This document shows positions 14,135 through 21,724 of a DNA stretch of 22,720 nt, one piece after another. The notes below the pieces were generated by a model, which saw only the letters and a list, made by a program, of their open reading frames with translations, had not been told where the DNA came from and did not search any database. The DNA is from Candidatus Falkowbacteria bacterium CG10_big_fil_rev_8_21_14_0_10_44_15 (lineage in GTDB: Bacteria; Patescibacteriota; Patescibacteriia; Patescibacteriales; XYC2-FULL-47-12). The stretch is from contig PFAT01000019.1 in assembly GCA_002773575.1 (NCBI GenBank), positions 13,463-36,182 on the forward strand, written 5' to 3'. Within the stretch, counting starts at the first letter, position 1, and every line of letters begins with the position of its first letter. The translations under genes were made by a program, and so were the position numbers.

Positions 14135-14458
14135 TTAGGTGTTGTGCGATGCCAGTTTATCCGCGAGCGTTTCTTTATTTTGCACGCCAATTAGTTGTTC
14201 CACGATTTGTCCGTTTTTAAAAATAATAATGGTCGGGATGCTCATCACGCCGTATTTTTCGGCCGTCCCTTGATTTTCATCCACGTTCAGTTTAGCCACT
14301 TTAGCTTTGCCGGACAGCTCGCGCGCGAGCTCCTCCACGATTGGGCCTTGAATGCGGCAGGGGCCGCACCACGGCGCCCAGAAATCCACCAGCACCGGCT
14401 CTTTAGCTTGTAATACCTCTTGCTCAAAACTAGCGTCGGTCAAAATTATTTCGGACAT
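14135..14458 (-). CDS. trxA: Thioredoxin
   Basis: A 107-residue thioredoxin, the general cytoplasmic disulfide reductant. The active site FWAPWCGPC has Cys31 and Cys34, and the conserved cis-proline occurs in SIPTIIIF. The length is the family standard and no signal peptide is present. It stands alone on the minus strand, convergent with rpoD, with a shared terminator at 14076-14119 and a good promoter upstream (14489-14517). Confidence 0.97.
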   Translation of the reverse strand: MSEIILTDASFEQEVLQAKEPVLVDFWAPWCGPCRIQGPIVEELARELSGKAKVAKLNVDENQGTAEKYGVMSIPTIIIFKNGQIVEQLIGVQNKETLADKLASHNT

Positions 14459-14488
14459 ATTTTTTACTTTAGCAAATAAAGTTTTTTT

Positions 14489-14517
14489 ATTATAGCATAC
14501 TTATTTTCCCCCGGCAA
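14489..14517 (-). promoter_or_regulatory. Predicted sigma70 promoter of trxA
   Basis: On the minus strand: TTGCCG (14512-14517), a 17-base spacer, then a perfect TATAAT (14489-14494) preceded by TG one base away, giving an extended -10. It lies about 30 bases before the trxA start codon. Confidence 0.7.
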
Positions 14518-14525
14518 CTATTTGA

Positions 14526-14638
14526 CCCCGCCCTAAATTTTGCGATCAGAGTTTAATACCTAAAAAGCTAATTACGCGCAAAGCCGCCTACGGCTTACTT
14601 GCGTAAATTCATTAATTAATTATTGAATTAGGACGGGG
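14526..14638. repeat. 113-bp element with nested inverted repeats
   Basis: The ends CCCCGCCCTAA (14526-14536) and TTAGGACGGGG (14628-14638) pair at 10 of 11 positions. Inside, TTACGC (14572) pairs with GCGTAA (14601), and AAGCCG-CCTA-CGGCTT (14581-14596) is a perfect hairpin. It has no ORF and sits between the trxA and purH promoters. It resembles a small non-coding inverted-repeat insertion more than a leader RNA, since both genes appear to start transcription outside it. The rest of 14459-14809 holds only the two promoters. Confidence 0.6.
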
Positions 14639-14709
14639 CGAGACTCAAAATAACATAGTAGATGATATAAATAAACCACCGAAATTAGTATGGCGATGAA
14701 CATATTTTC

Positions 14710-14738
14710 TTGACTTTTGTTTTTATTGGTAGTAATTT
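14710..14738 (+). promoter_or_regulatory. Possible purH promoter
   Basis: TTGACT (14710-14715), a 17-base spacer, then TAATTT (14733-14738), a weak -10. It would give a leader of about 65 bases ending in a strong ribosome binding site, GAGGAGGAG, seven bases before ATG 14810. Most genes in this window lack such a site. Confidence 0.45.
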
Positions 14739-14809
14739 TAGGGCAAAAGAGAGTTGATAAAAATAAGCGTTTTGGTCTTTTAAACTTTACCACAGAGGAG
14801 GAGTAAATC

Positions 14810-16597
14810 ATGGCAGAAAAACAAAAACGGGCGTTAATTTCAGTGTTTGATAAAGAAGGCATTGAAAAATTCGCCCAGGGTTTGCAGGAACTTGGGTTCA
14901 TGATTGTGTCGTCCGGCGGAACTCACGAGTACCTTATTGAGCATGGGGTAGCCGGCGTTATGGACGTGCAAGACCTTACTGGTATGCCGCCTATTTTAGA
15001 CCATAGGGTAGTTACTTTACACCCAAAAATTTACGGTGGACTTCTTGCCTTGAATACGCCGGAGCATAACGCGGAACTTGACCATTATGGCATTACTCGT
15101 TTTGATTTGGTCTGCGTGGACGTGTATCCGGTTTGGGAAGCGTTGGCTGACCCGCAAGTAAGCATGGATAAAGTAGTGAGTCTGACTGATATCGGCGGCC
15201 CGGCTATGTTGCGCGCGGCAGCTAAAAATCATCAAAATGTCATTGTGATTTGCGAGCCGGATGACCGGCAGCTCATTTTAACTGAACTGCAAGCGCACGG
15301 GGACATAGATATTCACCTGCGCCGCCAGCTTGCCCAAAAAGTTTTTTACTTAACAGCCGCCTATGACGCGGCTATCAGTAAATTCTACGCGGCGCAAAAT
15401 GGCCAGCAAGTTGAAACAGTTTTTATGGGGCCAGCTTACCCATTAGCTTACGCGGAGAATCGCAACCAAAATCCGGCGCATTTGTTTCCGACGGAAATAA
15501 ATGACCCATTGGCGATGTATCGGTTTAAAGTCGTTGCTGTGGAACCAAGTTTTATTACCATAGCCGATGCCAGCCAGATCACAAATATCCTTCGTTTTTT
15601 GGCGGAAGCATTCAGACGAGGGGCAGGAGCCGTTCCTTGCATCGCCATTGCCGGCAAACATGGAAATCCTTGCGGCGCTGGCATTGACTGGGATAAGCCG
15701 CAGGTAGCATTGGACAAGGCACTGTACGGTGATTCCGTAGCTGTTATGGGTGGGGAAGTTATCGTTAACTTTCCCATTACGGATGAATTAGTCCAGGCGC
15801 TAATGTCTCCAGCAGAACAGAGTATTGGCAGAAAAAATTGGGGGCTGGATGTAATTTTAGCACCAAATTTTTCTGAGTCCACGATCGAGCTTTTGGGGAA
15901 AAGGGAGAAGCGGCGTTTGCTGGTTAATTCGTCTCTGGAAAATCCAACTTTACCGACAGATGAGTGGGCATGGCGCCCGGTGCACGGCGGGTTCTTGCGC
16001 CAGCGCGCTCCCCATTTCGTGCTTTCTCCGAACGCAATTCAGGGATGGGTAGGCGAGCCGTTAGCCAATGATATTTTTTCGAGCTTGCTCGTTGCTTGGG
16101 CTTGCTGTTGGTTTGCATCAAGCAACACAGTCGCACTCGCAAAAGATGGCCAACTGATTGGCCTTGGTTGCGGTCAGCAGGACCGCATTGCCTGCGTACG
16201 GCTTTGTTTGGACCGCGCCCGGCGAGCCGGCCATGACCCCAATGGCTCCGTGTTTGCTTCTGACGCTTTTTTTCCTTACGCAAGTAGCGCGGAGCCCATT
16301 GACATTAATATCAACCAAGTATTATTCGGTGATCTTGGCATGTTGCAGTCAGTTGATCATTTTATGTGCAATTGCCTGCCACCTCGAGAGAAGTTAAAAG
16401 AATTGGATAGGATTCGGCAACAAATTGTTCTCTTAGACAGGCGCGAAGGGCCGGAATTATTGCGCGATGCCGGCTGCATTGGCGGAGTTGTGCCGGCAGA
16501 CGGAAAAAACTTAGAGGAGGTGAAAAAATTTTTCCAAGAAGCAGGCATGTCAGTTGCTTTACTTGCTCCCGAGAATCGCGGCTTTGCCAAGCACTAA
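14810..16597 (+). CDS. purH: Bifunctional PurH: AICAR formyltransferase / IMP cyclohydrolase, divergent form
   Basis: Carries out the last two steps of de novo IMP synthesis. The N-terminal MGS-like cyclohydrolase domain (about 1-200) is well conserved: ISVFDKEGIEKFA, SSGGTHEYL, RVVTLHPKIYGGLLA (66-80), SLTDIGGPAMLRAAAKNH (124-141). The formyltransferase domain is more divergent. It keeps the catalytic KH pair (Lys283, His284 in AGKHGNPCGAG), SSNTVAL (437-443), LGCGQQDRI and SDAFFPY (484-490). At 595 residues it exceeds the common length of about 520-530. The extra length includes a segment near 495-550 before the final beta strand region. A strong Shine-Dalgarno precedes ATG 14810. It has its own terminator and is not grouped with other purine de novo genes here. 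Confidence 0.93.
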   Translation: MAEKQKRALISVFDKEGIEKFAQGLQELGFMIVSSGGTHEYLIEHGVAGVMDVQDLTGMPPILDHRVVTLHPKIYGGLLALNTPEHNAELDHYGITRFDLVCVDVYPVWEALADPQVSMDKVVSLTDIGGPAMLRAAAKNHQNVIVICEPDDRQLILTELQAHGDIDIHLRRQLAQKVFYLTAAYDAAISKFYAAQNGQQVETVFMGPAYPLAYAENRNQNPAHLFPTEINDPLAMYRFKVVAVEPSFITIADASQITNILRFLAEAFRRGAGAVPCIAIAGKHGNPCGAGIDWDKPQVALDKALYGDSVAVMGGEVIVNFPITDELVQALMSPAEQSIGRKNWGLDVILAPNFSESTIELLGKREKRRLLVNSSLENPTLPTDEWAWRPVHGGFLRQRAPHFVLSPNAIQGWVGEPLANDIFSSLLVAWACCWFASSNTVALAKDGQLIGLGCGQQDRIACVRLCLDRARRAGHDPNGSVFASDAFFPYASSAEPIDININQVLFGDLGMLQSVDHFMCNCLPPREKLKELDRIRQQIVLLDRREGPELLRDAGCIGGVVPADGKNLEEVKKFFQEAGMSVALLAPENRGFAKH

Positions 16598-16625
16598 GCA
16601 AATTGATCAACAGATCAATATAAAT

Positions 16626-16660
16626 CCCACGCAACCGAAAGGAAGCGCGGGTATTTTTTT
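16626..16660 (+). terminator. Rho-independent terminator of purH
   Basis: CCCACGC (16626-16632) pairs with GCGCGGG (16645-16651) with one mismatch; an inner CC-GAAA-GG closes the loop. TATTTTTTT follows directly. It starts 29 bases after the purH stop. Confidence 0.75.
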
Positions 16661-16679
16661 ACCCCCACACCCCAGAATG

Positions 16680-18122
16680 CTACGGGAGGGTGCGGGGGCG
16701 TACTCTTTGCCGCATAGCCAGATGATGCTCCTGCAGTTGCTGCAGCAACTTACTTTCATCTATAAGTTGATGGCGGCGGTTTTTAATCACAAAGCGGCCG
16801 TTAATCATTAAGTCGCGCACCATCCGCCCGCCGTGAGTGATGATGTTGCCTAAGAGCGTCATTGGTTCGTCCGCGTCATAGGGAATAAAGCCGCGGTCGC
16901 GCAATTTCCAAAAAACCAAATCGGCTTTGCAGCCGGGCGCAATCCGACCTCGGTCAGGCAGATGCAGTATGCGCGCGCCGTTCACGGTCATCATTTTAAA
17001 CAGCGAACTGAATTTAACCGTGCGGTCGTAAAGATGGGTAATGCGCGTTTGGTACGCTTCGGACAATAAATCCAAACGACTTTTACTGATGACGCTGTCG
17101 GTGCCCAAACTCAAATAAGGCAGCCCGTCGGCGTCAAAGAATTTCCAAAAAGGAAAAACGCCGCTTTTATGGATGACGTTAGAAGTCGGCAAATGCGCGA
17201 TGCCGACGCCCGCGGCGGCTAAAGTTTTAACTTCTTCATCCCGGACGTGAATGGCGTGAGAAATCAGAGTGCGATCGTTCAGTAAATTAAATTTTTTTAA
17301 CACGCCCGTTTCGCGCATCCCAAATTTTTCCTCGCAATTTTTAGCCACTTGTTCGCTTTCGGCAAAGTGGCAGGTAAAAAGCAGGTTGTATTTGTTAACC
17401 AAAGCGTTGACCGCCGTTAATATCTCCGGCGTCGCTTTGTACAAATAATGCAGGGCGATAGCCAAACGCGAATGGCTATTAGCGTGTTCAGAGATGATTT
17501 TTTCAATCAAAGCCGGAGAATTGGCCGGGCTAACGTTAGACATAACGCTGACGGCGTTGATCAAATTTTGTTCCGTCAGTCGGGAGGCTTGCTCCAGCGG
17601 CGCAAAGGCGTGGTAGTGGCTCAAAGTGGTGGTGATGCCGTGCTTTTGCTGTTCGGTAATGTCGCCGATAGCGCCCAGCGCCATATCGGTTTCGCTCATC
17701 GCCTGCTCCCAGCGCGGCATCGCGGCAATCGTTTCGTCCACGCCTTCGCCCTCATCCAGCATCATGGCGGAACGCATTAAGTACATCGGGGGGTGGGTGT
17801 GGGTATTGATAAAGCCGGGCGTAATGACAATGCCGCCCCGCTTGCCGGCGTCGTAGACGGCGTCAAAATTTTGTTCCTGAATTTGGCCGGCCGGCGCCAC
17901 CGCTTTAATCGTATCTCCTTCAATAACTAGCGAGTGCCCGGTTAGAATTTGCGTTTTGTCGTTTTGGTCGCAAGTAAAAATAAACGGCGCGTTACGGATT
18001 AAAATGCGCCCGGTATCTTTGCCCTGGGCTTGGTGGCGGCTGTGCTCGCCTTCGTAGTCAATTTTAGCGTCGGCCTGCGGCGCGAGTTCCGATTGTAATT
18101 TTTGTAGTACGGTTTCTTTCAT
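16680..18122 (-). CDS. Metal-dependent amidohydrolase, SAH/MTA deaminase-like
   Basis: A 480-residue amidohydrolase-superfamily enzyme of the TrzA/MtaD/SsnA branch, which deaminates adenosine-type or related ring compounds. Metal-site motifs are HTH (108-110, in PGFINTHTHPP), His252 followed by Glu255 (CHFAESE), the HAIH segment (289-292), and Asp342 (SLGTDSV). The typical flanking beta-sandwich is encoded at both ends. The substrate is not certain; SAH, methylthioadenosine or 5'-deoxyadenosine would fit nearby ahcY and the purine genes. ATG 18122 is the best normal start. An AGGAGG lies 26 bases upstream of it, too far for normal use, with the first in-frame ATG at 18158 overlapping a REP unit. 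It follows guaA on the same strand. Confidence 0.85.
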   Translation of the reverse strand: MKETVLQKLQSELAPQADAKIDYEGEHSRHQAQGKDTGRILIRNAPFIFTCDQNDKTQILTGHSLVIEGDTIKAVAPAGQIQEQNFDAVYDAGKRGGIVITPGFINTHTHPPMYLMRSAMMLDEGEGVDETIAAMPRWEQAMSETDMALGAIGDITEQQKHGITTTLSHYHAFAPLEQASRLTEQNLINAVSVMSNVSPANSPALIEKIISEHANSHSRLAIALHYLYKATPEILTAVNALVNKYNLLFTCHFAESEQVAKNCEEKFGMRETGVLKKFNLLNDRTLISHAIHVRDEEVKTLAAAGVGIAHLPTSNVIHKSGVFPFWKFFDADGLPYLSLGTDSVISKSRLDLLSEAYQTRITHLYDRTVKFSSLFKMMTVNGARILHLPDRGRIAPGCKADLVFWKLRDRGFIPYDADEPMTLLGNIITHGGRMVRDLMINGRFVIKNRRHQLIDESKLLQQLQEHHLAMRQRVRPRTLP

Positions 18123-18152
18123 TATTATAAATATAATAAAGTTGTTTCCTCC

Positions 18153-18226
18153 TGTCATTCCCGCGAAAGCGGGAATCTCGTGACTATCACATCAATGGCG
18201 GGATTCCCGCTTTCGCGGGAATGACA
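18153..18226. repeat. Inverted pair of REP-like units
   Basis: Two 25-bp copies in inverted orientation (18153-18177 and 18202-18226) separated by 24 bases. Each contains its own stem TTCCCGC-GAAA-GCGGGAA (or its complement) and a TGTCATTC outer end. It lies between guaA and the amidohydrolase gene and could stabilise or end the guaA transcript. Confidence 0.9.
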
Positions 18227-18248
18227 ATCTAAGTGATTTGTAATTGGA

Positions 18249-20198
18249 TTATTCCCATTCGGTAGTACCCGGCGGCTTATTAGTTATATCATAGAATACA
18301 CACGATATTTTACCAGTGGCTAAAATTTCTTGCACAATTTGGCTAAGAATTTTTTTATCCATTCGGTAGAAAGTGGCGGTCATTACGTCGCGGGAATTAA
18401 AGGGCCGAAGCACGATTGCTTCGCGGCCCTGCTCGTCCGCTACCGGCGCTAAAACAATCGGAAATTGCCAGATGTCGTCGTAAATGCCTTGCTGCCGAAT
18501 AATGCTGATGACAATATCGTCAATTTGGCGCAAAAGATTAATTCGCTCGCGGCTGACATAAACGTCGCCGGCGGGCAGTTTAAAAATCGCGCTTGGCTCG
18601 GCGGGAGGATTCAATAATAAAACAACGCGGTTTATTTCTTTAACGGCGTTAGTAACTCGGGAAGCGAGCGCGTCCAGTTTCTCCCAATCTTGCTCGCCCC
18701 AGACCGCGAGCGGGTGCGCGTAGGTGCGATTGTCGCCTTGCACCCCGACTGATTTTAACGGCAACGCTCGTTGGCGCAGACGCGGATATTTTTGCGCGAA
18801 TAAAACGTCGATTTTTTTTTGAATGGCGGCCATGTCAGTAACGGCTGAATGCTGACGGCAAAGGCAGCGAATGGCAAGCCCGGGTCCGGGGAAAGGGTGG
18901 CGGCTGATAAGATTAGGAGGCAAGCCAAGCAGTTGGCCGATTTGGCGCACTTCAAATTTATAAAAATCAATTAAGGGCTCAACCACCAATCCTTGCTCAA
19001 CCATCCGCTTAATCGCGTCCACGCGATTATGGTGCGTTTTTATTTTTTGCGCGTTCTGGGAGCCGCTGCTTTCAATAATATCGGGATAAATCGTGCCTTG
19101 CCCCAAGAGCCATTCGTCGCTGTTTAGGTTAAGCTTTGCTATTTGTTCGTCTTTAACGTCCAAAAATGTCTGGCCGATAATGTTTCTTTTGGCTTCCGGC
19201 TCATACGCTTGTTCCAAATTTTTGTAAAAAACATCAGAGGCGTCAACGGCGGTAAAATTATGCAGTCCGGCTTGGCGGAAGCCGGCGGCAATTTCCGCGG
19301 ATTCGCCGCGGCGCATAAAACCAGTGTCAATGTACAGGCCTTTAACTCGCTCTTCCCCCAGCGTTTTAGTAAGCAACGCGAAAGCGACGCTGGAATCAAC
19401 GCCGCCGCTGACCAAAATAAAAACTTTTTTATCCAGACACCTTCCAGAATACCTTGCGGTCTCTGCCGCAGGGATGAATGGAAATGCATATCTTCCCGCA
19501 GGGTTTACCCCTACACTAAAATTGGTGTTGGGGTAAACCCGGCGGTGAAGGTGTTTGGATTTATTGCCGACTTGCTGTAAAATTTGTCGTTGCAGTTCGG
19601 CAACGATATCCTCTACGCGCCAATTTTTTTCCGCGCGGCAGACGTTAAACACAAAGTTGCTAAGAATAGTAACGCCGGCGGGCGTATGGTCAACTTCCGG
19701 ATGGAACTGGAGGCCGTATAATTTTTTATCTTCGTCAGCCATCGCGGTAATCGGACAGTCGTTGGTGCGGGCGACGGCGGCAAAGCCGGCCGGAAGCCGC
19801 GTTACCGAATCGCCGTGGCTCATCCAGACCGTCGTTTCCGCGCTGACATTAGCCAGCAAGGGCGTTAGTTGAACAATAGATAAATCAGCTCGGCCGTACT
19901 CTCTGATTTTTCCCGCCCGCACCCGGCCGCCTAAAAGTTGCGCCATTAATTGATGCCCGTAGCAGATGCCTAAAATTGGTTTGTTTAAAGTAAAAATAGC
20001 CGGGTCAACAGTAAGCGCGCCGGCGTCATAAACCGACTGCGGTCCGCCGGATAAAATAATGCCGCTAACTTCTGCGGGCAAAGCCGCCGCCGCAATGTCG
20101 TTAGGGTATATTTTTGCTAAGACATTCAGTTCGCGGATGCGTCGCGCGATCAGATGGGTATATTGGGAGCCGAAGTCTAAAATAGCTACATGCCGCAT
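18249..20198 (-). CDS. guaA: GMP synthase (glutamine-hydrolysing), long form with a palindrome insertion
   Basis: Aminates XMP to GMP. The N-terminal glutaminase domain has Cys79 (GICYGHQ) and His166/Glu168 (QFHPEVD). The ATP-pyrophosphatase domain has the P-loop SGGVDSS (264-270). The C-terminal dimerisation region ends YDITNKPPGTTEWE. At 649 residues it is well above the usual 510-530, for two reasons. Residues about 214-256 come from a 126-bp palindromic insertion (19433-19558) between the two catalytic domains. The C-terminal part also carries an extra subdomain (LPLKSVGVQGDNRTY, then NRVVLLLNPPAEP) that resembles the long eukaryotic-type enzyme. All catalytic motifs are intact. A Shine-Dalgarno CAGGAG lies about ten bases before ATG 20198. 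It is divergent from guaB. Confidence 0.96.
   Translation of the reverse strand: MRHVAILDFGSQYTHLIARRIRELNVLAKIYPNDIAAAALPAEVSGIILSGGPQSVYDAGALTVDPAIFTLNKPILGICYGHQLMAQLLGGRVRAGKIREYGRADLSIVQLTPLLANVSAETTVWMSHGDSVTRLPAGFAAVARTNDCPITAMADEDKKLYGLQFHPEVDHTPAGVTILSNFVFNVCRAEKNWRVEDIVAELQRQILQQVGNKSKHLHRRVYPNTNFSVGVNPAGRYAFPFIPAAETARYSGRCLDKKVFILVSGGVDSSVAFALLTKTLGEERVKGLYIDTGFMRRGESAEIAAGFRQAGLHNFTAVDASDVFYKNLEQAYEPEAKRNIIGQTFLDVKDEQIAKLNLNSDEWLLGQGTIYPDIIESSGSQNAQKIKTHHNRVDAIKRMVEQGLVVEPLIDFYKFEVRQIGQLLGLPPNLISRHPFPGPGLAIRCLCRQHSAVTDMAAIQKKIDVLFAQKYPRLRQRALPLKSVGVQGDNRTYAHPLAVWGEQDWEKLDALASRVTNAVKEINRVVLLLNPPAEPSAIFKLPAGDVYVSRERINLLRQIDDIVISIIRQQGIYDDIWQFPIVLAPVADEQGREAIVLRPFNSRDVMTATFYRMDKKILSQIVQEILATGKISCVFYDITNKPPGTTEWE
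19433..19558. mobile_element. 126-bp palindromic element inserted in frame in guaA
   Basis: Ends CCAGACACCTT (19433-19443) and AAGGTGTTTGG (19548-19558) are inverted with one mismatch. Inside, GGGTTTACCCC (19501-19511) and GGGGTAAACCC (19530-19540) are perfect inverted repeats, and adjoining ACAC/GTGT extends that stem to 16 bp with one mismatch. TGCGG-TCTCTG-CCGCA gives another small hairpin. The length is 42 codons with no stop in the guaA frame. It behaves like the palindromic elements known inside Rickettsia genes, though I do not claim the same family. Confidence 0.8.
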
Positions 20199-20259
20199 AG
20201 TTGTTTTTTCTCCTGCTTTGAGTTAGAATTAAGTTAATCATAGCCATAAATTATTTTGT

Positions 20260-21714
20260 ATGCAAGAAACGTTTACTTTTGACGATGTTTTGCTCGCGCC
20301 GCAGTACTCGGAAATTAGACCGAAAGACGCGGTTTTAGACAGCCGATTGACGCGCCATATCGCGATGCGTTTGCCGATAATGAGCGCGCCGATGGACACC
20401 GTGACCGAACACCGCCTGGCGATTGCCTTGGCGCTCGCCGGCGGCATCGGCGTAATACACAAAAATTTAACCGCTGACCAGCAGGCGCGCGAGGTGCGGC
20501 TGGTTAAACGTTTTGAAAACGGCTTCATCACCGAACCGGTTACGGTTGGTCCCGACGATACCATTCAAGCGGTATATGACATTAGAATAAAAAAAGGTTA
20601 CAAAGCCGCTCCGGTGGTGGACAAAGAGGGAAAACTTTTAGGTTTAATAACCAAACTTGATTACTTTTGGCCTCACGATAAAGATAAATTGGTGCGGGAG
20701 GCGATGGTGCCGACGCAGAAATTAATAACCGCGCCGGCAGACATCAGTTTGGAGCGGGCGAACGACATTATCTACACAAAAAAGCTCGGCGTGCTTTGTT
20801 TGGTGGACGCGGCCGGCAGGTTAAGCGTCATTGTTACGCGCAAGGATTTGGAAAAAAACGAGATGTATCCGCAAGCCAATAAAGACCGTAATAAAAGTTT
20901 GCGCGTGGGAGCGGCGGTGAGCGTGGGCGAGGCGGCGTTAGAGCGGGCGCGGCTTTTGGTCGGGAGCGGCGTTAACGTAATCGTGGTGGATGTGGCGCAC
21001 GGGCATTCCGGCGGCGTGATCGACACGGTCAAGCTGCTTAAAAAAGATTCGGTAACTAAAGAAGTTGATGTTATTGCCGGTAACATTGCTACCGCGGCCG
21101 GCGCGAAAGCGCTGATAGCCGCCGGCGCGGACGCGGTGAAAGTCGGCGTTGGGCCGGGTTCTATTTGCACCACGCGCGTGGTCGCCGGCATCGGCGTGCC
21201 GCAGCTCTCGGCCGTGTTAGAGGCGGTTAAAGGGCGAGGCAGAAGTAAAGTTTCTATAATTGCCGACGGGGGCATTCGGTACTCGGGCGACATCGTCAAA
21301 GCGCTCGCCGCCGGCGCTGATTCGGTAATGATTGGCGGGCTTTTTGCCGGCGCGGAAGAGTCCCCCGGGGACACGGAATATTATCAGGGCAGAATGTATA
21401 AATCTTACCGCGGCATGGGTTCGCTGGGCGCCATGAGCCACGGTTCAGCCGACCGTTACGGGCAAGCCAGTACCGTTGAGGCAACGCAATTTGTGCCGGA
21501 AGGAATTGAAGGCCGAATTCAATACCGCGGACCGGTTGCCGCCATCATCCATCAGTTAGCCGGCGGCGTGCGGGCGGGCATGGCGTATGTCGGCGCGAAA
21601 ACCATTCCGCAGCTGCAACAAAAGGCGGAGTTCATTAAAATTACTCCGGCCGGCTGGCGCGAAAGCCACCCGCATGACATCGAAATAACTAAGCAAGCGC
21701 CTAATTATTCATAG
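20260..21714 (+). CDS. guaB: Inosine-5'-monophosphate dehydrogenase
   Basis: Oxidises IMP to XMP with NAD, the committed step to GMP; guaA, transcribed divergently 61 bp away, completes the route. The 484-residue protein has the usual N-terminal TIM-barrel start (FTFDDVLLAPQYSE), two CBS motifs in about 90-200, the catalytic loop GPGSICTTR with Cys303, and ADGGIRYSGD (336-344). The flap has YRGMGSLGAM and Arg399-Tyr400. GQ follows the dyad where many homologues have FQ. No Shine-Dalgarno precedes ATG 20260. The isomerase gene follows after 10 bases and is likely co-transcribed. Confidence 0.97.
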   Translation: MQETFTFDDVLLAPQYSEIRPKDAVLDSRLTRHIAMRLPIMSAPMDTVTEHRLAIALALAGGIGVIHKNLTADQQAREVRLVKRFENGFITEPVTVGPDDTIQAVYDIRIKKGYKAAPVVDKEGKLLGLITKLDYFWPHDKDKLVREAMVPTQKLITAPADISLERANDIIYTKKLGVLCLVDAAGRLSVIVTRKDLEKNEMYPQANKDRNKSLRVGAAVSVGEAALERARLLVGSGVNVIVVDVAHGHSGGVIDTVKLLKKDSVTKEVDVIAGNIATAAGAKALIAAGADAVKVGVGPGSICTTRVVAGIGVPQLSAVLEAVKGRGRSKVSIIADGGIRYSGDIVKALAAGADSVMIGGLFAGAEESPGDTEYYQGRMYKSYRGMGSLGAMSHGSADRYGQASTVEATQFVPEGIEGRIQYRGPVAAIIHQLAGGVRAGMAYVGAKTIPQLQQKAEFIKITPAGWRESHPHDIEITKQAPNYS

Positions 21715-21724
21715 CAATAATTTT

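Noticed and set aside
14526..14638. Purine riboswitch or similar leader for purH
   Set aside because: The element lies upstream of the likely purH promoter and no known riboswitch core was recognised.
19139..19580. Reading frames on both strands within guaA
   Set aside because: They are shadows of guaA and its palindromic insertion, with no ribosome binding sites or family pattern.
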